Made by a program: the position numbers and the translations under genes
Shown: positions 26,042-35,643 of the stretch, in pieces
Layout: each line of letters opens with the position of its first letter
Numbering within the stretch: position 1 is the first letter of the stretch
The notes under the pieces: generated by a model
The model's input: only the letters and a program-made list of their open reading frames with translations
Databases searched by the model: none
What the model was told of the DNA's origin: nothing
NCBI GenBank assembly: GCA_015069695.1
Contig: JADCRZ010000001.1
Location: forward strand, 248,001-312,000
From: Williamsia sp.
GTDB lineage: Bacteria > Bacteroidota > Bacteroidia > Chitinophagales > Chitinophagaceae
Length of the DNA: 64,000 bases
Direction of reading: 5' to 3'

Positions 26042-27330
26042 CTAAATCGGTATAAACCCGCAAGGGAGTAGCAATTTTTTGTTCTTCGCATATGCATGCA
26101 GGTTGCTATTGGAAGAGGTGGTTCTATGAAAATAAGGTAACCTGCCCTGCAGCGGTAGCGTGAAATGAAAAACCTGCACCAGCAACCGGCATTGAGGCGC
26201 CGTCCGTTGAAGCTCTTCCACCCGCCCGTTTATCAGCTCGTTCAGGTTGAAAGATTCAGGATGCAGGGCGAGCTGGCCTCGTGAAACTTTTGTTGTGTCG
26301 AGTAGCGCATAGATGAGCGATGTAAGCCTGTCGATCTGGCTGTTGAGTTTGTGCACCAAGGGTGCATGCATGGTATCATTTATTTCTTCGAGCATGTTGC
26401 TCAGGAGTTCTGCATAAGCTTTGATGCTGGTAACAGGCGTTTTCAGCTCTTGACTGGCAATGCTGATAAAATCGTCTCGCTGCTGCGCTGCCTTTTTTGT
26501 TCAGTAATATCAAACATCACCCCGGCGATCCGCACACCGGCAGCTCTTTCTGTAACCCTTCCAAAATCATTCATCCAGCGCACTTCTTTATTGTCTTCCA
26601 GGATGATGCGGTACTCTGCCTGGTAAACACCTGTTTTTTGAATGGCCTCATTCAGCTGCCCTTCTGCGTGGGACAAGTCTTCCGGGTGAATATGTTTTTA
26701 AAAATCTGCCCTCAATTGTTCCCCCGGGTGGTGGGGTATACCCAGCAGGTGGTCATATTGCTCGTTCCAGCTCACCCGGTCTTCGAGGATGTTCCAGTCC
26801 CAGGTAGCCATTTCTCCGGCTTCCAGGGCAATACGAAGTGATTCTTCGCTTTTGCGCAGGGCCGCTTCCGCTTTCCAGTGCTCTGTGATGTTTAGAAAAG
26901 TAAATACAACCCCGTTGATGCGGTGATCGGTTGTGCAGTACGAGGTTACCCGCATTGTAAAGGTACGTCCATCCAGGGTTTGCACATCCCGTTCTACCGG
27001 ATTGAGGTGCTGCAGGACCAGTTCTGCATCTTTCAGGACGTCTTCCTCTTTCAATTGGCTGGTTATATCTGAAAACGGCCGGCCATAGTCGGTTGTTATC
27101 AGATTGAATAGCTCACTTGCCGTAGGCGTAAACAGGACTACATGAAAGCTCTTGTCGAGGAATACGGTAGCGATGGCTGTTGAATTGACCAGGTTCTGCA
27201 GGTTGTTGCTGGTTGTACTGGCTTCTTCCACTTCGGCTTTCAACGCCTGGTTTGTTGCCCTGAGCGCTTCATTGACGGCTTGCAGCTCCTGCTTGCTGAT
27301 TTCATATTCTTCTGCTACCGAAAAGGAGAA
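26042..27330 (-). pseudogene. Decayed PAS/histidine kinase, paralog of the CheB-CheR kinase at 28.8 kb
   Basis: Read right to left, it matches the C-terminal half of the fusion kinase at 28767: coiled coil (KQELQAVNEALRATNQ), PAS (NNLQNLVNSTAIATVFLDKS), a second PAS (WDWNILEDRVSWNEQYDHLL), then a histidine-kinase dimerisation domain. Several lesions are visible: a TAA stop in frame at 26698-26700, a frameshift near 26490, and replacement of the phospho-acceptor His by Gln (SQELKTPVTS instead of SHELKTPVTS). The ATPase domain is also missing: the frame jumps from CRLLVQ to a VFHFTLP sequence resembling the last residues of the intact kinase. The CheB and CheR parts are absent. It is a dead paralog, facing away from the live cluster. 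Confidence 0.85.
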
Positions 27331-27640
27331 GACCAGGGGTACAATCCGTTTGTATGAAATTTATAATCCGGGAAAGTAAAAGATCGCTTCAACCCAGTCA
27401 TGCTGTACATTTTCCAGCTTTACAATTACAGGAAGAAAAGTTGTATTTTGTGTATGTGAAGTTTCGGGTTATTGCGGCAGTCCGCTTATGCAAGTAAAAT
27501 TCCGACAGGAATGTAAATTGCAAGCATTCCTGTTTATTACCTGGTCTTTGTAAATCGGTTATTTATTTTCCCGATACCGTTACCTTCGGAGCTTTTAGGA
27601 ATTTCTATTTTTACACCTGCTGATCAACAATATAAATCTG

Positions 27641-28735
27641 ATGTCTGAAAACAACGAAAAAGCGAATGAAGAGAGACAAAAAAACGCAGATCCGGGCAGC
27701 CAGCGGATTATTGTGATAGGTGCATCCACGGGGGGATTCAATGCGATCCGGACCATTGTCAAGGACCTGCCACCCGATCTGGATGCGTCTGTTTTTATCG
27801 TATGGCATATGTCGCCCGATATCCGTGGCGTGCTGCCGCAGGTGCTCAACAAGGACAACAAGATTTACGCAGCCCATGCCTATGACAAGGAAGAGATCAT
27901 GCCCAACCGGATTTATGTGGCACCCCCTGATCACCACCTGCTGGTAGAGGAAGGACAGGTGCGCGTTACGCACGGGCCCAAGGAAAACCGGTTCCGGCCG
28001 GCTGTAGATCCGCTTTTCCGGTCTGCCGCCTACACCTATGGCGGCCGGGTGATCGGGATCGTGCTCTCCGGTGCCCTGGATGATGGCACCGCCGGGCTTT
28101 GGACGATAAAAAGCAAAGGAGGGATTGCGATGGTACAAGACCCGGATGATGCGGAAGTTGCTTCCATGCCAAGAAGCGCCCTGGCAGAAGTAGAGGTTGA
28201 TTACTGCCTGCCTGCAAACCTGATGGCCGGGGTGCTGACCCGTCTCTCTAAGGAAAAACTTCCACAGGAGGGAAAAACAGGAGAAGATGACCGGACCAAA
28301 GTTGAAATACAAATTGCAGCTGAAAACAATACACTTGCTATGAAACTGTTCAGTAATGGAAAGCTTACAGAGTTTACCTGCCCTGAGTGTCATGGTGTTT
28401 TGTCAAGAATCATAGACGGCAACATCATGCGGTACCGCTGTCATACCGGGCATGCTTTTTCTGTGGACACGCTGCTGGCTGCCATCAGTGAAAATATCGA
28501 AAGCAGCTTGTACAACGCTATACGCGGCATCGATGAAAGCATGATGCTGCTCAATCATATTGGCGACCATTTTGCAGAAGCCAATAGTGTAAAACTGGCA
28601 GCTGTTTATTTTAAAAAAGCAAAGGAAGCCAGGGAACGGGCCGAGACGGTACGGAAGGCGGTACTGAGCCATGAACAACTGACCAAGGATTTCCTGGCCC
28701 AGGAAGCATTGAATCAGGGCAGTAAGACTGATTAA
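27641..28735 (+). CDS. CheB-type protein-glutamate methylesterase, no receiver domain
   Basis: A 364-residue protein. Residues about 20-205 form the CheB catalytic domain with the triad Ser29 (GASTGG), His56 (IVWHMSP) and Asp148 (LSGALDDGT). Unlike classical CheB there is no N-terminal receiver domain. The C-terminal half (about 240-364) has a CPECHGVL ... CHTGH pair of cysteine/histidine clusters that looks like a zinc ribbon, then long helices. It removes methyl groups from glutamates of receptor-like proteins, but no chemoreceptor or CheA gene is in the window, so its role is probably in a chemotaxis-like signalling module. It is 31 bases before the CheB-CheR kinase and likely co-transcribed. 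Confidence 0.88.
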   Translation: MSENNEKANEERQKNADPGSQRIIVIGASTGGFNAIRTIVKDLPPDLDASVFIVWHMSPDIRGVLPQVLNKDNKIYAAHAYDKEEIMPNRIYVAPPDHHLLVEEGQVRVTHGPKENRFRPAVDPLFRSAAYTYGGRVIGIVLSGALDDGTAGLWTIKSKGGIAMVQDPDDAEVASMPRSALAEVEVDYCLPANLMAGVLTRLSKEKLPQEGKTGEDDRTKVEIQIAAENNTLAMKLFSNGKLTEFTCPECHGVLSRIIDGNIMRYRCHTGHAFSVDTLLAAISENIESSLYNAIRGIDESMMLLNHIGDHFAEANSVKLAAVYFKKAKEARERAETVRKAVLSHEQLTKDFLAQEALNQGSKTD

Positions 28736-28766
28736 ACACAGGGCTTGTTAAATATTGTATGCATAT

Positions 28767-31700
28767 ATGATGGAGATGGAAAATCCAGGTTTTCACGGGC
28801 AGAAAGAATCGCAACAGCCGGCAGAGGCGCAAAAAGGTGACAGGCAAAGATTCCTGGTTGTGGGGATCGGGGCTTCTGCAGGCGGCATCCAGGCCTTGCA
28901 GGAATTTTTTCAATTCGTTCCCACCGGTGAAGGCATAGCCTATGTAATCATACTGCACCTTTCCCCTAACCACGACAGCAAGCTGGCCGAAGTGCTCCAG
29001 ACGGCATCAAAGCTGCCGGTAAGCCAGGTAACTGAAAAAACAAGGATAGAGCCTGATCATGTATATGTAGTGTCACCCAACAAGCACCTGATGATGGATG
29101 ACGAGTATCTTACTGTAACGCAGAACATCCAGCTAGAAGACCGGCGTGCCCCGATTGATATTTTCTTTCGTACCCTGGCAGAAGAACACAGCTCAAGGGC
29201 CGTATCTGTGATCCTGTCGGGCACAGGTGCCAATGGCTCCATGGGCCTCAAGCGCATCAAGGAAAAGGGCGGTGCTACCTTTGCCCAAAGTCCGCGCGAA
29301 GCAGAGTTCAACGAAATGCCCCGCAATGCAATTGCCACGGAGATGGTAGATGAGGTGCTGCCGGTAGCAGACATTCCCGCAAAGATCATCGCGTATAAAA
29401 ACAGCCTGATCAATACCAGGATTTTGGAAGACGCAAAGATCCAGCCACAAGATCAGCAGGCCAACCTGCGGGAGATATTCAGCCTGCTGCGGCAGCGGAC
29501 CGGCCATGATTTTTCCAACTACAAACGGCCTACCCTGCTGCGCCGCATCGAACGGCGCATCAACATCCGCAGCCTGCCCGACCTGACGGCTTATGTAACC
29601 TTTCTGCAGAACCATGCGGAAGAAGCCAATGCGTTGCTGAAAGACCTGCTGATATCCGTAACCAATTTTTTCCGCGATAAAAAAGCTTTTGAGGTCATAG
29701 AGCAGGAAGTGATTCCCCTGCTGCTCAAAAACAGAACCAGTGATAACCAGCTGCGGATCTGGATAGCAGGCTGCGCCACCGGGGAAGAAGCGTATTCCCT
29801 GGCCATGATCTGCGCCGAAAGACTCGGCGGGTTCGACGCGCCTACTGTGCAGATATTTGCCACAGACATCGATGAAAGCTCGATCGCCATGGCGCGCGAA
29901 GGGTATTACACCCTGAACGATGCAGCGGATGTATCGCCCGAACGGCTGCAGCGTTTTTTTAACAAGGAAGGCGATGGCTACCGCATCCGGCGTGAGATCA
30001 GGGAAACCATCATGTTTGCACGCCACAATTTTCTCAAAGACCCGCCCTTCTCCCATCTCGACCTGATCAGCTGCCGCAATGTGCTGATCTACCTGAACCA
30101 GATGGCCCAGGAACGGGTGATCGAGACCTTCCATTTTGCCCTGAACCCGGGCGGCTACCTTTTTCTGGGCTCCTCCGAATCAGTCGATGGCGCCAGCGAC
30201 CTCTATGCCGCTTACAACCGCGAACAGCATGTATTCCAGACAAGGCTGGTAACGCCCCGCAACTATCCTATACCCGAATCTGTTCCCAGGCTGGATGTGC
30301 TCAATCCAAAAATATCCCTGCATTTACAGGAACGTGAAAACCGGGAATCGGAGCGGATTTCCTTCGGCGATCTGCACCAGCAGCTGCTGGAGCAGTATGC
30401 GCCGCCTTCCCTGGTGGTCAACGAAGAATACGAGATCGTGCACTTGACGGAAAGCGCCGGGCGCTACCTCCAGATCAGTGGCGGCGAGCTGTCCCAGAAC
30501 CTGCTCAAGCTGGTCCGTCCCGAGCTCCGGCTGGAACTCCGCTCGGCCCTTTATCAATGCGTACAGCGGCGGGCGGCCATGGTCATAAAAGGATTGAAAG
30601 TGACCATCGCCGACAGAACAGAAACCATCGACATCCATCTGCGCCCCATACTGCGCTCCGACGATGCGGCAAGGGGATTTATCCTGCTGTTGTTTGAGCA
30701 AACAAACGACCAGGAAAAGGAAGTGGTGCTGCTGGCATCAGAAGAACCAATCGCCAAGCACCTGGAAGAAGAGCTGCTCAAACTGAAATCACAGGTGCGC
30801 ACGACAAACGAGCAGCACGAACTGCAGGCTGAAGAGCTGAAAGCTTCCAACGAAGAGCTGCAGGCGATGAACGAAGAGCTGCGATCGGCGGCCGAAGAGC
30901 TGGAGACGAGCAAGGAAGAGCTGCAATCGATCAACGAAGAGCTGCGGACCGTAAACCAGGAGCTGAAAATAAAGATCGAAGAAACCAGCATCTCCAGCAA
31001 CAACCTGCAAAACCTCATTATTTCATCCGACATCGGTACCATCTTCCTCGACCGGAGCTATCGCGTGGTGTTGTTTACGCCCGCTGCCCGTGCCATTTTC
31101 AACCTGATCCCTGCCGACTATGGCCGGCCGCTGAGCGACATCACCAGCCGGCTGGAATATGAGAACCTGCTGGCAGATGCCGATGCCGTGCTGCAGAAGC
31201 TCAGCACGGTGGAACGCGAGGTAAATACCCGCGATGGCAAGCTGTACCTGATGCGCATCACACCATACCGCACGGATGAAGACAGGATCAAAGGCGTGGT
31301 CATTTCATTTATAGACATCACCGAAAACCGGCAGGCCGAAAAAGCCCTGCGCTCCGTCAATGAACGGATGCGCCTGATCGTGGAAAGCGCCAAAGACTAC
31401 GCCATTTTTACCCTTGACCTGACACGCCACGTCAACAGCTGGAACCAGGGCGCACAGGCCATGTTCGGTTATACGGAAGAGGAGATCCTGGGCCAATCCG
31501 GCGACATCCTTTTTGTTCCCGAAGACCGGGAAAAGGAGGCTCCTGCCTGGGAGGCCGGAACAGCGCAGAAAGAAGGCCGTGCTGAAAACGAGCGCTGGCA
31601 CAGCCGCAAGAACGGAGAACGGTTTTACGGCTCGGGCGTGGTCACCCTCCTGCACGACAACGAAGGAAATGTAAGCGGGTTTGTAAAGATCATGCGCGAT

Positions 31701-32810
31701 TTGACCCAGCAAAAACAAGCTGAGAAAGCACTCCTGGAATCAGAGGATCAGCTCCGGATCTCTGAAGAACGCTACCGGGTTGCCCTGCAAAGCTCTGAAA
31801 TGGCCGCCTGGGATTGGAACATCACAGAAAAAACCATTGTCTGGAACGAGCAATATTACAACCTGCTGGGCCTGCCCCTGAACAGCCTTGAGAACAATTA
31901 CATTATCCGGTACGTGCATCCGGATGACCAGGAAAAGATCAGCAAAGCCCTGGTAGAGGCGGTAAAAGCCAGCGGTGTGCTGCATGAAGAATTTCGTGTG
32001 GTGAGGCAAGACAATAAACAGCAAAAATGGATCAGCATATACGGCCGTGTGGTGGCCCGGCAAAACGGGCATGCCGCCAGAATGGTAGGGGTGATGTATG
32101 ATATAACAGAGCGCAAGCAGCTGGAGCAGCAAAAAGAAGAGTTTATCGGCATCGCCAGCCATGAGCTGAAAACACCTGTCACCAGCATCAAAGCCTATGG
32201 CGAGCTGTTGCAGGAAGTTTTCGAAACAGACAAAGATGAACAAAGTGCCGAGATGATCCGCAAGCTCAATTCGCAGGTAAACCGCCTGAACGATCTGATC
32301 GGTGACTTGCTGGATACGACCAAGATATCAGAAGGCCAGCTCCTGCTGAACCTGGAACGGTTCGACCTGGCCGGGCTCATCGCAGACCGGGTAGATGAGC
32401 TGGAGCATCTTTCCCATAAACACCGGCTTCTGTTTCAGCCGGGAGCACCTGTAACGGTAAGGGCCGATAAGGAAAGAATCGGTCAGGTCCTGAATAACCT
32501 TATATCGAACGCCTTCAAGTATTCACCCCAGGGCGGCGATATAACCATCAGCTATGAAGTGCTTGACCATGAGGTAAGGCTCAGTATTGCCGACCAGGGT
32601 ATCGGCATTCCCAAAGACATGGAAGACAAAGTGTTCAACCGCTTTTTCCGGATCCGCCATCCGCAGGCAAATTTATTTCCCGGCATGGGACTTGGTCTAT
32701 ATATCTCCGCTGGCATTATTCGCCGGCATCGTGGAATGATTGGGGTAAAAAGTAACCAGGACAGGGGATCTGTATTTTATTTTACCCTACCCTACGAGCG
32801 AACGAGCTAA
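28767..32810 (+). CDS. CheB-CheR-PAS-histidine kinase fusion protein
   Basis: A 1347-residue multidomain signalling protein (start ATG 28767; a TTG four codons upstream also opens the frame). Order: CheB methylesterase (about 28-210; Ser37, His64, but Asn156 where the catalytic Asp should be, SGTGANGSMG); CheR methyltransferase (about 230-490; VTNFFRD, SAM loop GCATGEEAYSLAM, SCRNVLIY); degenerate PAS; a coiled coil rich in EEL repeats (about 670-740); three PAS domains; HisKA with His1132 (IASHELKTPVTS); and an ATPase domain with intact N box (NNLISNAFKYS), ADQGIGIP and GMGLGLYIS. No transmembrane segment is seen, so it is cytoplasmic. It probably couples receptor methylation with phosphorelay to the response regulator encoded 10 bases downstream. 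Confidence 0.93.
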   Translation: MMEMENPGFHGQKESQQPAEAQKGDRQRFLVVGIGASAGGIQALQEFFQFVPTGEGIAYVIILHLSPNHDSKLAEVLQTASKLPVSQVTEKTRIEPDHVYVVSPNKHLMMDDEYLTVTQNIQLEDRRAPIDIFFRTLAEEHSSRAVSVILSGTGANGSMGLKRIKEKGGATFAQSPREAEFNEMPRNAIATEMVDEVLPVADIPAKIIAYKNSLINTRILEDAKIQPQDQQANLREIFSLLRQRTGHDFSNYKRPTLLRRIERRINIRSLPDLTAYVTFLQNHAEEANALLKDLLISVTNFFRDKKAFEVIEQEVIPLLLKNRTSDNQLRIWIAGCATGEEAYSLAMICAERLGGFDAPTVQIFATDIDESSIAMAREGYYTLNDAADVSPERLQRFFNKEGDGYRIRREIRETIMFARHNFLKDPPFSHLDLISCRNVLIYLNQMAQERVIETFHFALNPGGYLFLGSSESVDGASDLYAAYNREQHVFQTRLVTPRNYPIPESVPRLDVLNPKISLHLQERENRESERISFGDLHQQLLEQYAPPSLVVNEEYEIVHLTESAGRYLQISGGELSQNLLKLVRPELRLELRSALYQCVQRRAAMVIKGLKVTIADRTETIDIHLRPILRSDDAARGFILLLFEQTNDQEKEVVLLASEEPIAKHLEEELLKLKSQVRTTNEQHELQAEELKASNEELQAMNEELRSAAEELETSKEELQSINEELRTVNQELKIKIEETSISSNNLQNLIISSDIGTIFLDRSYRVVLFTPAARAIFNLIPADYGRPLSDITSRLEYENLLADADAVLQKLSTVEREVNTRDGKLYLMRITPYRTDEDRIKGVVISFIDITENRQAEKALRSVNERMRLIVESAKDYAIFTLDLTRHVNSWNQGAQAMFGYTEEEILGQSGDILFVPEDREKEAPAWEAGTAQKEGRAENERWHSRKNGERFYGSGVVTLLHDNEGNVSGFVKIMRDLTQQKQAEKALLESEDQLRISEERYRVALQSSEMAAWDWNITEKTIVWNEQYYNLLGLPLNSLENNYIIRYVHPDDQEKISKALVEAVKASGVLHEEFRVVRQDNKQQKWISIYGRVVARQNGHAARMVGVMYDITERKQLEQQKEEFIGIASHELKTPVTSIKAYGELLQEVFETDKDEQSAEMIRKLNSQVNRLNDLIGDLLDTTKISEGQLLLNLERFDLAGLIADRVDELEHLSHKHRLLFQPGAPVTVRADKERIGQVLNNLISNAFKYSPQGGDITISYEVLDHEVRLSIADQGIGIPKDMEDKVFNRFFRIRHPQANLFPGMGLGLYISAGIIRRHRGMIGVKSNQDRGSVFYFTLPYERTS

Positions 32811-32820
32811 AAAGATATTC

Positions 32821-33180
32821 ATGAAGAATGTTATCATTGCTGACGATGATCCGGGTATACAGGACGTGTTGCAGCATATTCTGAAAAGGTGGGGGTACGA
32901 AGCGGTCATATACAGCAATGCTGAGCCTTTGTTGAATAACCAGTTCACAGAGCCCGACATTTTCATTATTGACAAACAGCTGCAGGATGCTGACGGATTG
33001 GACGTGTGCCGTTTTTTAAAAAGCAGGGATATGGCACCCCATACACCGGTCATTATCTTCTCGGCCAGCAGCCGGGTAAATGACCAGGCCTTTGCAGCCG
33101 GCGCGGATGATTTTCTGGAAAAGCCTTTCCAGATCAGGGCCCTTCTTGACATAATTGAAAAACATACGGTCCGGCTGTAA
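32821..33180 (+). CDS. Single-domain response regulator
   Basis: 119 residues, receiver domain only: acidic pair in VIIADDDPGIQDVL, phospho-acceptor Asp in IFIIDKQLQDADGLDV, Ser switch in VIIFSASSRV, and Lys in DDFLEKPF. It starts 10 bases after the fusion kinase and is its most likely phosphorylation partner. The usual MP after the acceptor Asp is replaced by KQL, a mild deviation. There is no output domain, so it must act by protein contact. Confidence 0.88.
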   Translation: MKNVIIADDDPGIQDVLQHILKRWGYEAVIYSNAEPLLNNQFTEPDIFIIDKQLQDADGLDVCRFLKSRDMAPHTPVIIFSASSRVNDQAFAAGADDFLEKPFQIRALLDIIEKHTVRL

Positions 33181-33220
33181 TACTTCTCATCAGCTGGCTG
33201 TACTATTTAGATCCAATTTG

Positions 33221-34360
33221 ATGAATACAGTACAGATTGAAGGCAATCTGGCCAGTATGCTCAATGATTGTAGCATTGATGCAATCATTGCCATCGATGT
33301 GCAACACACCATCATTGCCTGGAATGCCACAGCAGAAATTGTGTACGGTATGCGGAAAGCAGCCGTATTGGGTAAACCGCTGCAAAAGGTGCTGCCTTCC
33401 TTGCTGGAAGACCCGGAAACCCGCCAGGCCATTGCCCGGGCCTATGAAGGCACCAAAAGCTTTGTGCCGGCTTCCAAAACCTACTCACACAGGGTGCAGG
33501 TCGAAAATCATTTTATCCCGCTGGAACATGAACGGGGTATCATTGGCGTCATGAACATAGTACATGATGTGGCGCACCGCATCAAAGCAGAAGAACAGCT
33601 GCAGGCGCTCAACAACCGCCTGGAAAAACAATACCGGCAACTGCAGCAAACCTCCTCGGAACTTGCTTCCTTTACCTTTATCAGCAGCAGCAATATAAAG
33701 CAGCCCATCAGGCAGATCTATACAGCCGTAGAAAACCTGATCCGGGCAGAAGCCGGGCGCCTCACGGATGCCGGGAAAGCGGCTTTCCGGCGCATTCAAT
33801 CTTCTTTGAGTAAAATGGACCTCCTGCTGGATGATATGCTGCGCCTGGCCCGCATCAGCACGCTGGAAAAACCTGAAACGCCTGTTGATCTGGATATGGT
33901 GCTGGCCGAGGTAACGGCATCGCTTCACAAAAAAACAGAAGAAAAAGGGGTAAACATTGTAGCAGAAAGCCTGTGTATTATTCCAGGGCATAAAGAGCAG
34001 CTCTATCTGTTGTTCCAGCACCTGCTGGGTGCAGCCCTCAGGTTCAGCGAAAACAAGGCCCCGGCCGTCCGGGTAGGATGTGAAAAAGTGTGGGCCAGCG
34101 AATTCCCTGAGGTAGCCCTGAGTGAAAAAGAGTATTGCCGGATCACTGTTCAATACAAAGGCAGCAACGCCGGCTTGGAAGAAGAGCAGGTAACACCGTC
34201 TTCCTCCGAGGGCGGGCAGTCAGGCAAGTATAAAAACACCGGAATTGAAATTGCGATAGCCCGTAAGATCATGAATGCACACGAAGGATTTATACGGGTT
34301 GAGCATAGTCCGGAAGGTTTCACGCATGTACATTGCTTTTTTCAGGCAACCGGTCAATGA
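33221..34360 (+). CDS. PAS-containing histidine-kinase-like protein, probably a pseudokinase
   Basis: A 379-residue protein; start at 33221 (MNTVQIEGNL) is preferred over a TTG inside the preceding gene. PAS domain about 8-120 (AIDVQHTIIAWNATAEIVYG), coiled linker 120-148, and a DHp-like helix pair 148-215. The phospho-acceptor position, normally His in the pattern FxxxxSHDLxxPLR, reads FTFISSSNIKQPIR, i.e. Ser157. The ATPase-like domain also lacks the N-box Asn (HLLGAALRFS) and the Asp of the G1 box (VQYKGSNAG). It therefore probably cannot autophosphorylate and may bind, inhibit or scaffold the neighbouring kinase. It follows the response regulator by 40 bases. Confidence 0.8.
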   Translation: MNTVQIEGNLASMLNDCSIDAIIAIDVQHTIIAWNATAEIVYGMRKAAVLGKPLQKVLPSLLEDPETRQAIARAYEGTKSFVPASKTYSHRVQVENHFIPLEHERGIIGVMNIVHDVAHRIKAEEQLQALNNRLEKQYRQLQQTSSELASFTFISSSNIKQPIRQIYTAVENLIRAEAGRLTDAGKAAFRRIQSSLSKMDLLLDDMLRLARISTLEKPETPVDLDMVLAEVTASLHKKTEEKGVNIVAESLCIIPGHKEQLYLLFQHLLGAALRFSENKAPAVRVGCEKVWASEFPEVALSEKEYCRITVQYKGSNAGLEEEQVTPSSSEGGQSGKYKNTGIEIAIARKIMNAHEGFIRVEHSPEGFTHVHCFFQATGQ

Positions 34361-34400
34361 TACTTATCAGCAAATAAAACCTCTTGGGGGGACATTAATA

Positions 34401-34472
34401 ATTCCCGGGCGAGTCTCCGCGGCACGCTCACTCAGCCACATTGCTCTTCTTTCGCGGGACTCGCCTGGAAAT
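34401..34472. terminator. Long imperfect inverted repeat between convergent genes
   Basis: Arms 34401-34421 and 34453-34472 pair over about 20 positions with two mismatches and one bulge; the core GGCGAGTC pairs with GACTCGCC. It lies between the rightward pseudokinase gene (stop 34360) and the leftward small gene (stop 34512). It can serve as a bidirectional terminator or be a REP-like palindrome. T-runs are short. Confidence 0.6.
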
Positions 34473-34511
34473 CTGCTGAAAGCCACACAGGCTCTCAGGA
34501 TGGGGGAGCTT

Positions 34512-34775
34512 CTATAAAACCAGTTCGTGAAAAAAATGAAAGGTAGGACCCAGCACTTCCCGCATGGTGATGGGGCCGTCCTGGATGTCTGAACACAATT
34601 CATAGAGCAGGACTTCATAATCCTGGTCTGTTTTTGTATCCATGTTCTCTACAAAATCTCTGGCCGCAAAACCCCAGGCCGAATGGAGAGGGACCAGCCG
34701 CATGTGTTTAAGGATCTGCAGCTTCAACTGATACGTCATTGGTTTCAGTGCAAGGGGGATACCGGGTGCTTGCAT
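34512..34775 (-). CDS. Small protein of unknown function, downstream of a response regulator
   Basis: An 87-residue protein (75 if the ATG at 34739 is used). It is acidic in the second half (DTKTDQDYEVLLYELCSDIQ) with no signal peptide or transmembrane segment, and a mixture of helix- and strand-like segments. It begins 24 bases after the stop of the response regulator on the same strand, so it is probably co-transcribed and may be a partner of that regulator. Not recognised. The next strong inverted repeat lies just after its stop, supporting a real transcription unit. Confidence 0.5.
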   Translation of the reverse strand: MQAPGIPLALKPMTYQLKLQILKHMRLVPLHSAWGFAARDFVENMDTKTDQDYEVLLYELCSDIQDGPITMREVLGPTFHFFHELVL

Positions 34776-34799
34776 ACAGGAAATATTTTTGGTAAGGAC

Positions 34800-35213
34800 T
34801 TAGGTAAGCGAAACAGGGTTTTCACTGGGCAGCAGGGAACGTTGATCCAGAAATTTTCTTAAGTTTTCAGCCAGGGTGATAATAGAGCCGGTCTTTTGCA
34901 TGCAGGCAATGGCGCCTTGCAACGTTCCTTTTTCCATCACTTCTTCAGTGATGGCTGTTGAGTATAGAATTACCGGGATGTTGCGGAAAGTATCCTGTTT
35001 TTTGATCAATTCCAATCCTTCAAAGCCATTGATCCTGGGCATATTGATGTCCAGAAAAATAAATTCCGGCTTTGTATGGTTCAATACCTTCATACCTTCT
35101 TCCACACTCTTTGCAGAGATGCATTGATAAGGTTGTCTCGTCTCACTCAGCGCTTCGGTAAAAAAATACAGTTCATCTTCATCATCATCAATCAAAAGAA
35201 TCTGTTTATTCAT
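34800..35213 (-). CDS. Single-domain response regulator
   Basis: About 137 residues (start at 35213, MNKQILLIDDD, preferred over one 10 codons upstream). Receiver landmarks: acidic cluster IDDDEDELYFF, phospho-acceptor Asp in FIFLDINMPRING, and Ser/Thr switch in VILYSTA. The conserved Lys is in MQKTGS in place of the usual KP. Single domain, therefore output by interaction. It diverges from the propeller-cytochrome gene and ends the signalling cluster. Confidence 0.85.
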   Translation of the reverse strand: MNKQILLIDDDEDELYFFTEALSETRQPYQCISAKSVEEGMKVLNHTKPEFIFLDINMPRINGFEGLELIKKQDTFRNIPVILYSTAITEEVMEKGTLQGAIACMQKTGSIITLAENLRKFLDQRSLLPSENPVSLT

Positions 35214-35643
35214 GTCTGGGTATCGTAAATACGTATGCATCATTTAAAAAATATTCACACAACTCGATTCAGTGATGCAAGCCTGTAAACCAGCTGGTCC
35301 GCTTTGCTATACGCGTAAGCGCCCTGCAACGGAATAAATTGCGTTCACAGTTGGCTTGAACTTCTTAGGCTTTAATAAAATAATTAGAAATGGTGTCCTG
35401 GTAAATCAGGATCATGGAAAATGCGGGAATGTATTGGCAAACCGGTGAAAAGTTTTTAGAAGCGGTTCGTGCTGCTAAATTAGTAAACGTGGGTAATTGA
35501 GCAAAAAAATTTTTAAGATCTTTTTTGTTTCACAAAATTCTTATACCTCCGCACACTCCGCCAACTGGATTATTAGGGAACTATGCTTATTTTACAGCCC
35601 TGTATTCCAACCCAATCATTTGCACACATCCCAACATTGCTAA
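35214..35643. other. Divergent intergenic region without a gene
   Basis: About 430 bases between the leftward response regulator and the rightward lipoprotein gene. It is AT-rich around 35490-35540 and should hold promoters for both directions, but I see no clean match to the Bacteroidota TTTG/TAnnTTTG pair. Confidence 0.5.

Noticed and set aside
27611-28393. Open frame antisense to the stand-alone CheB gene
   Set aside because: Shadow of a gene whose catalytic triad is intact on the plus strand.
29193-30134. Open frame antisense to the CheB-CheR fusion gene
   Set aside because: Shadow of a high-confidence gene; no domain and no start context.
34275-34517. Short plus-strand open frame running out of the pseudokinase gene
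   Set aside because: It crosses the long palindrome and reads low-complexity sequence; no family resemblance.
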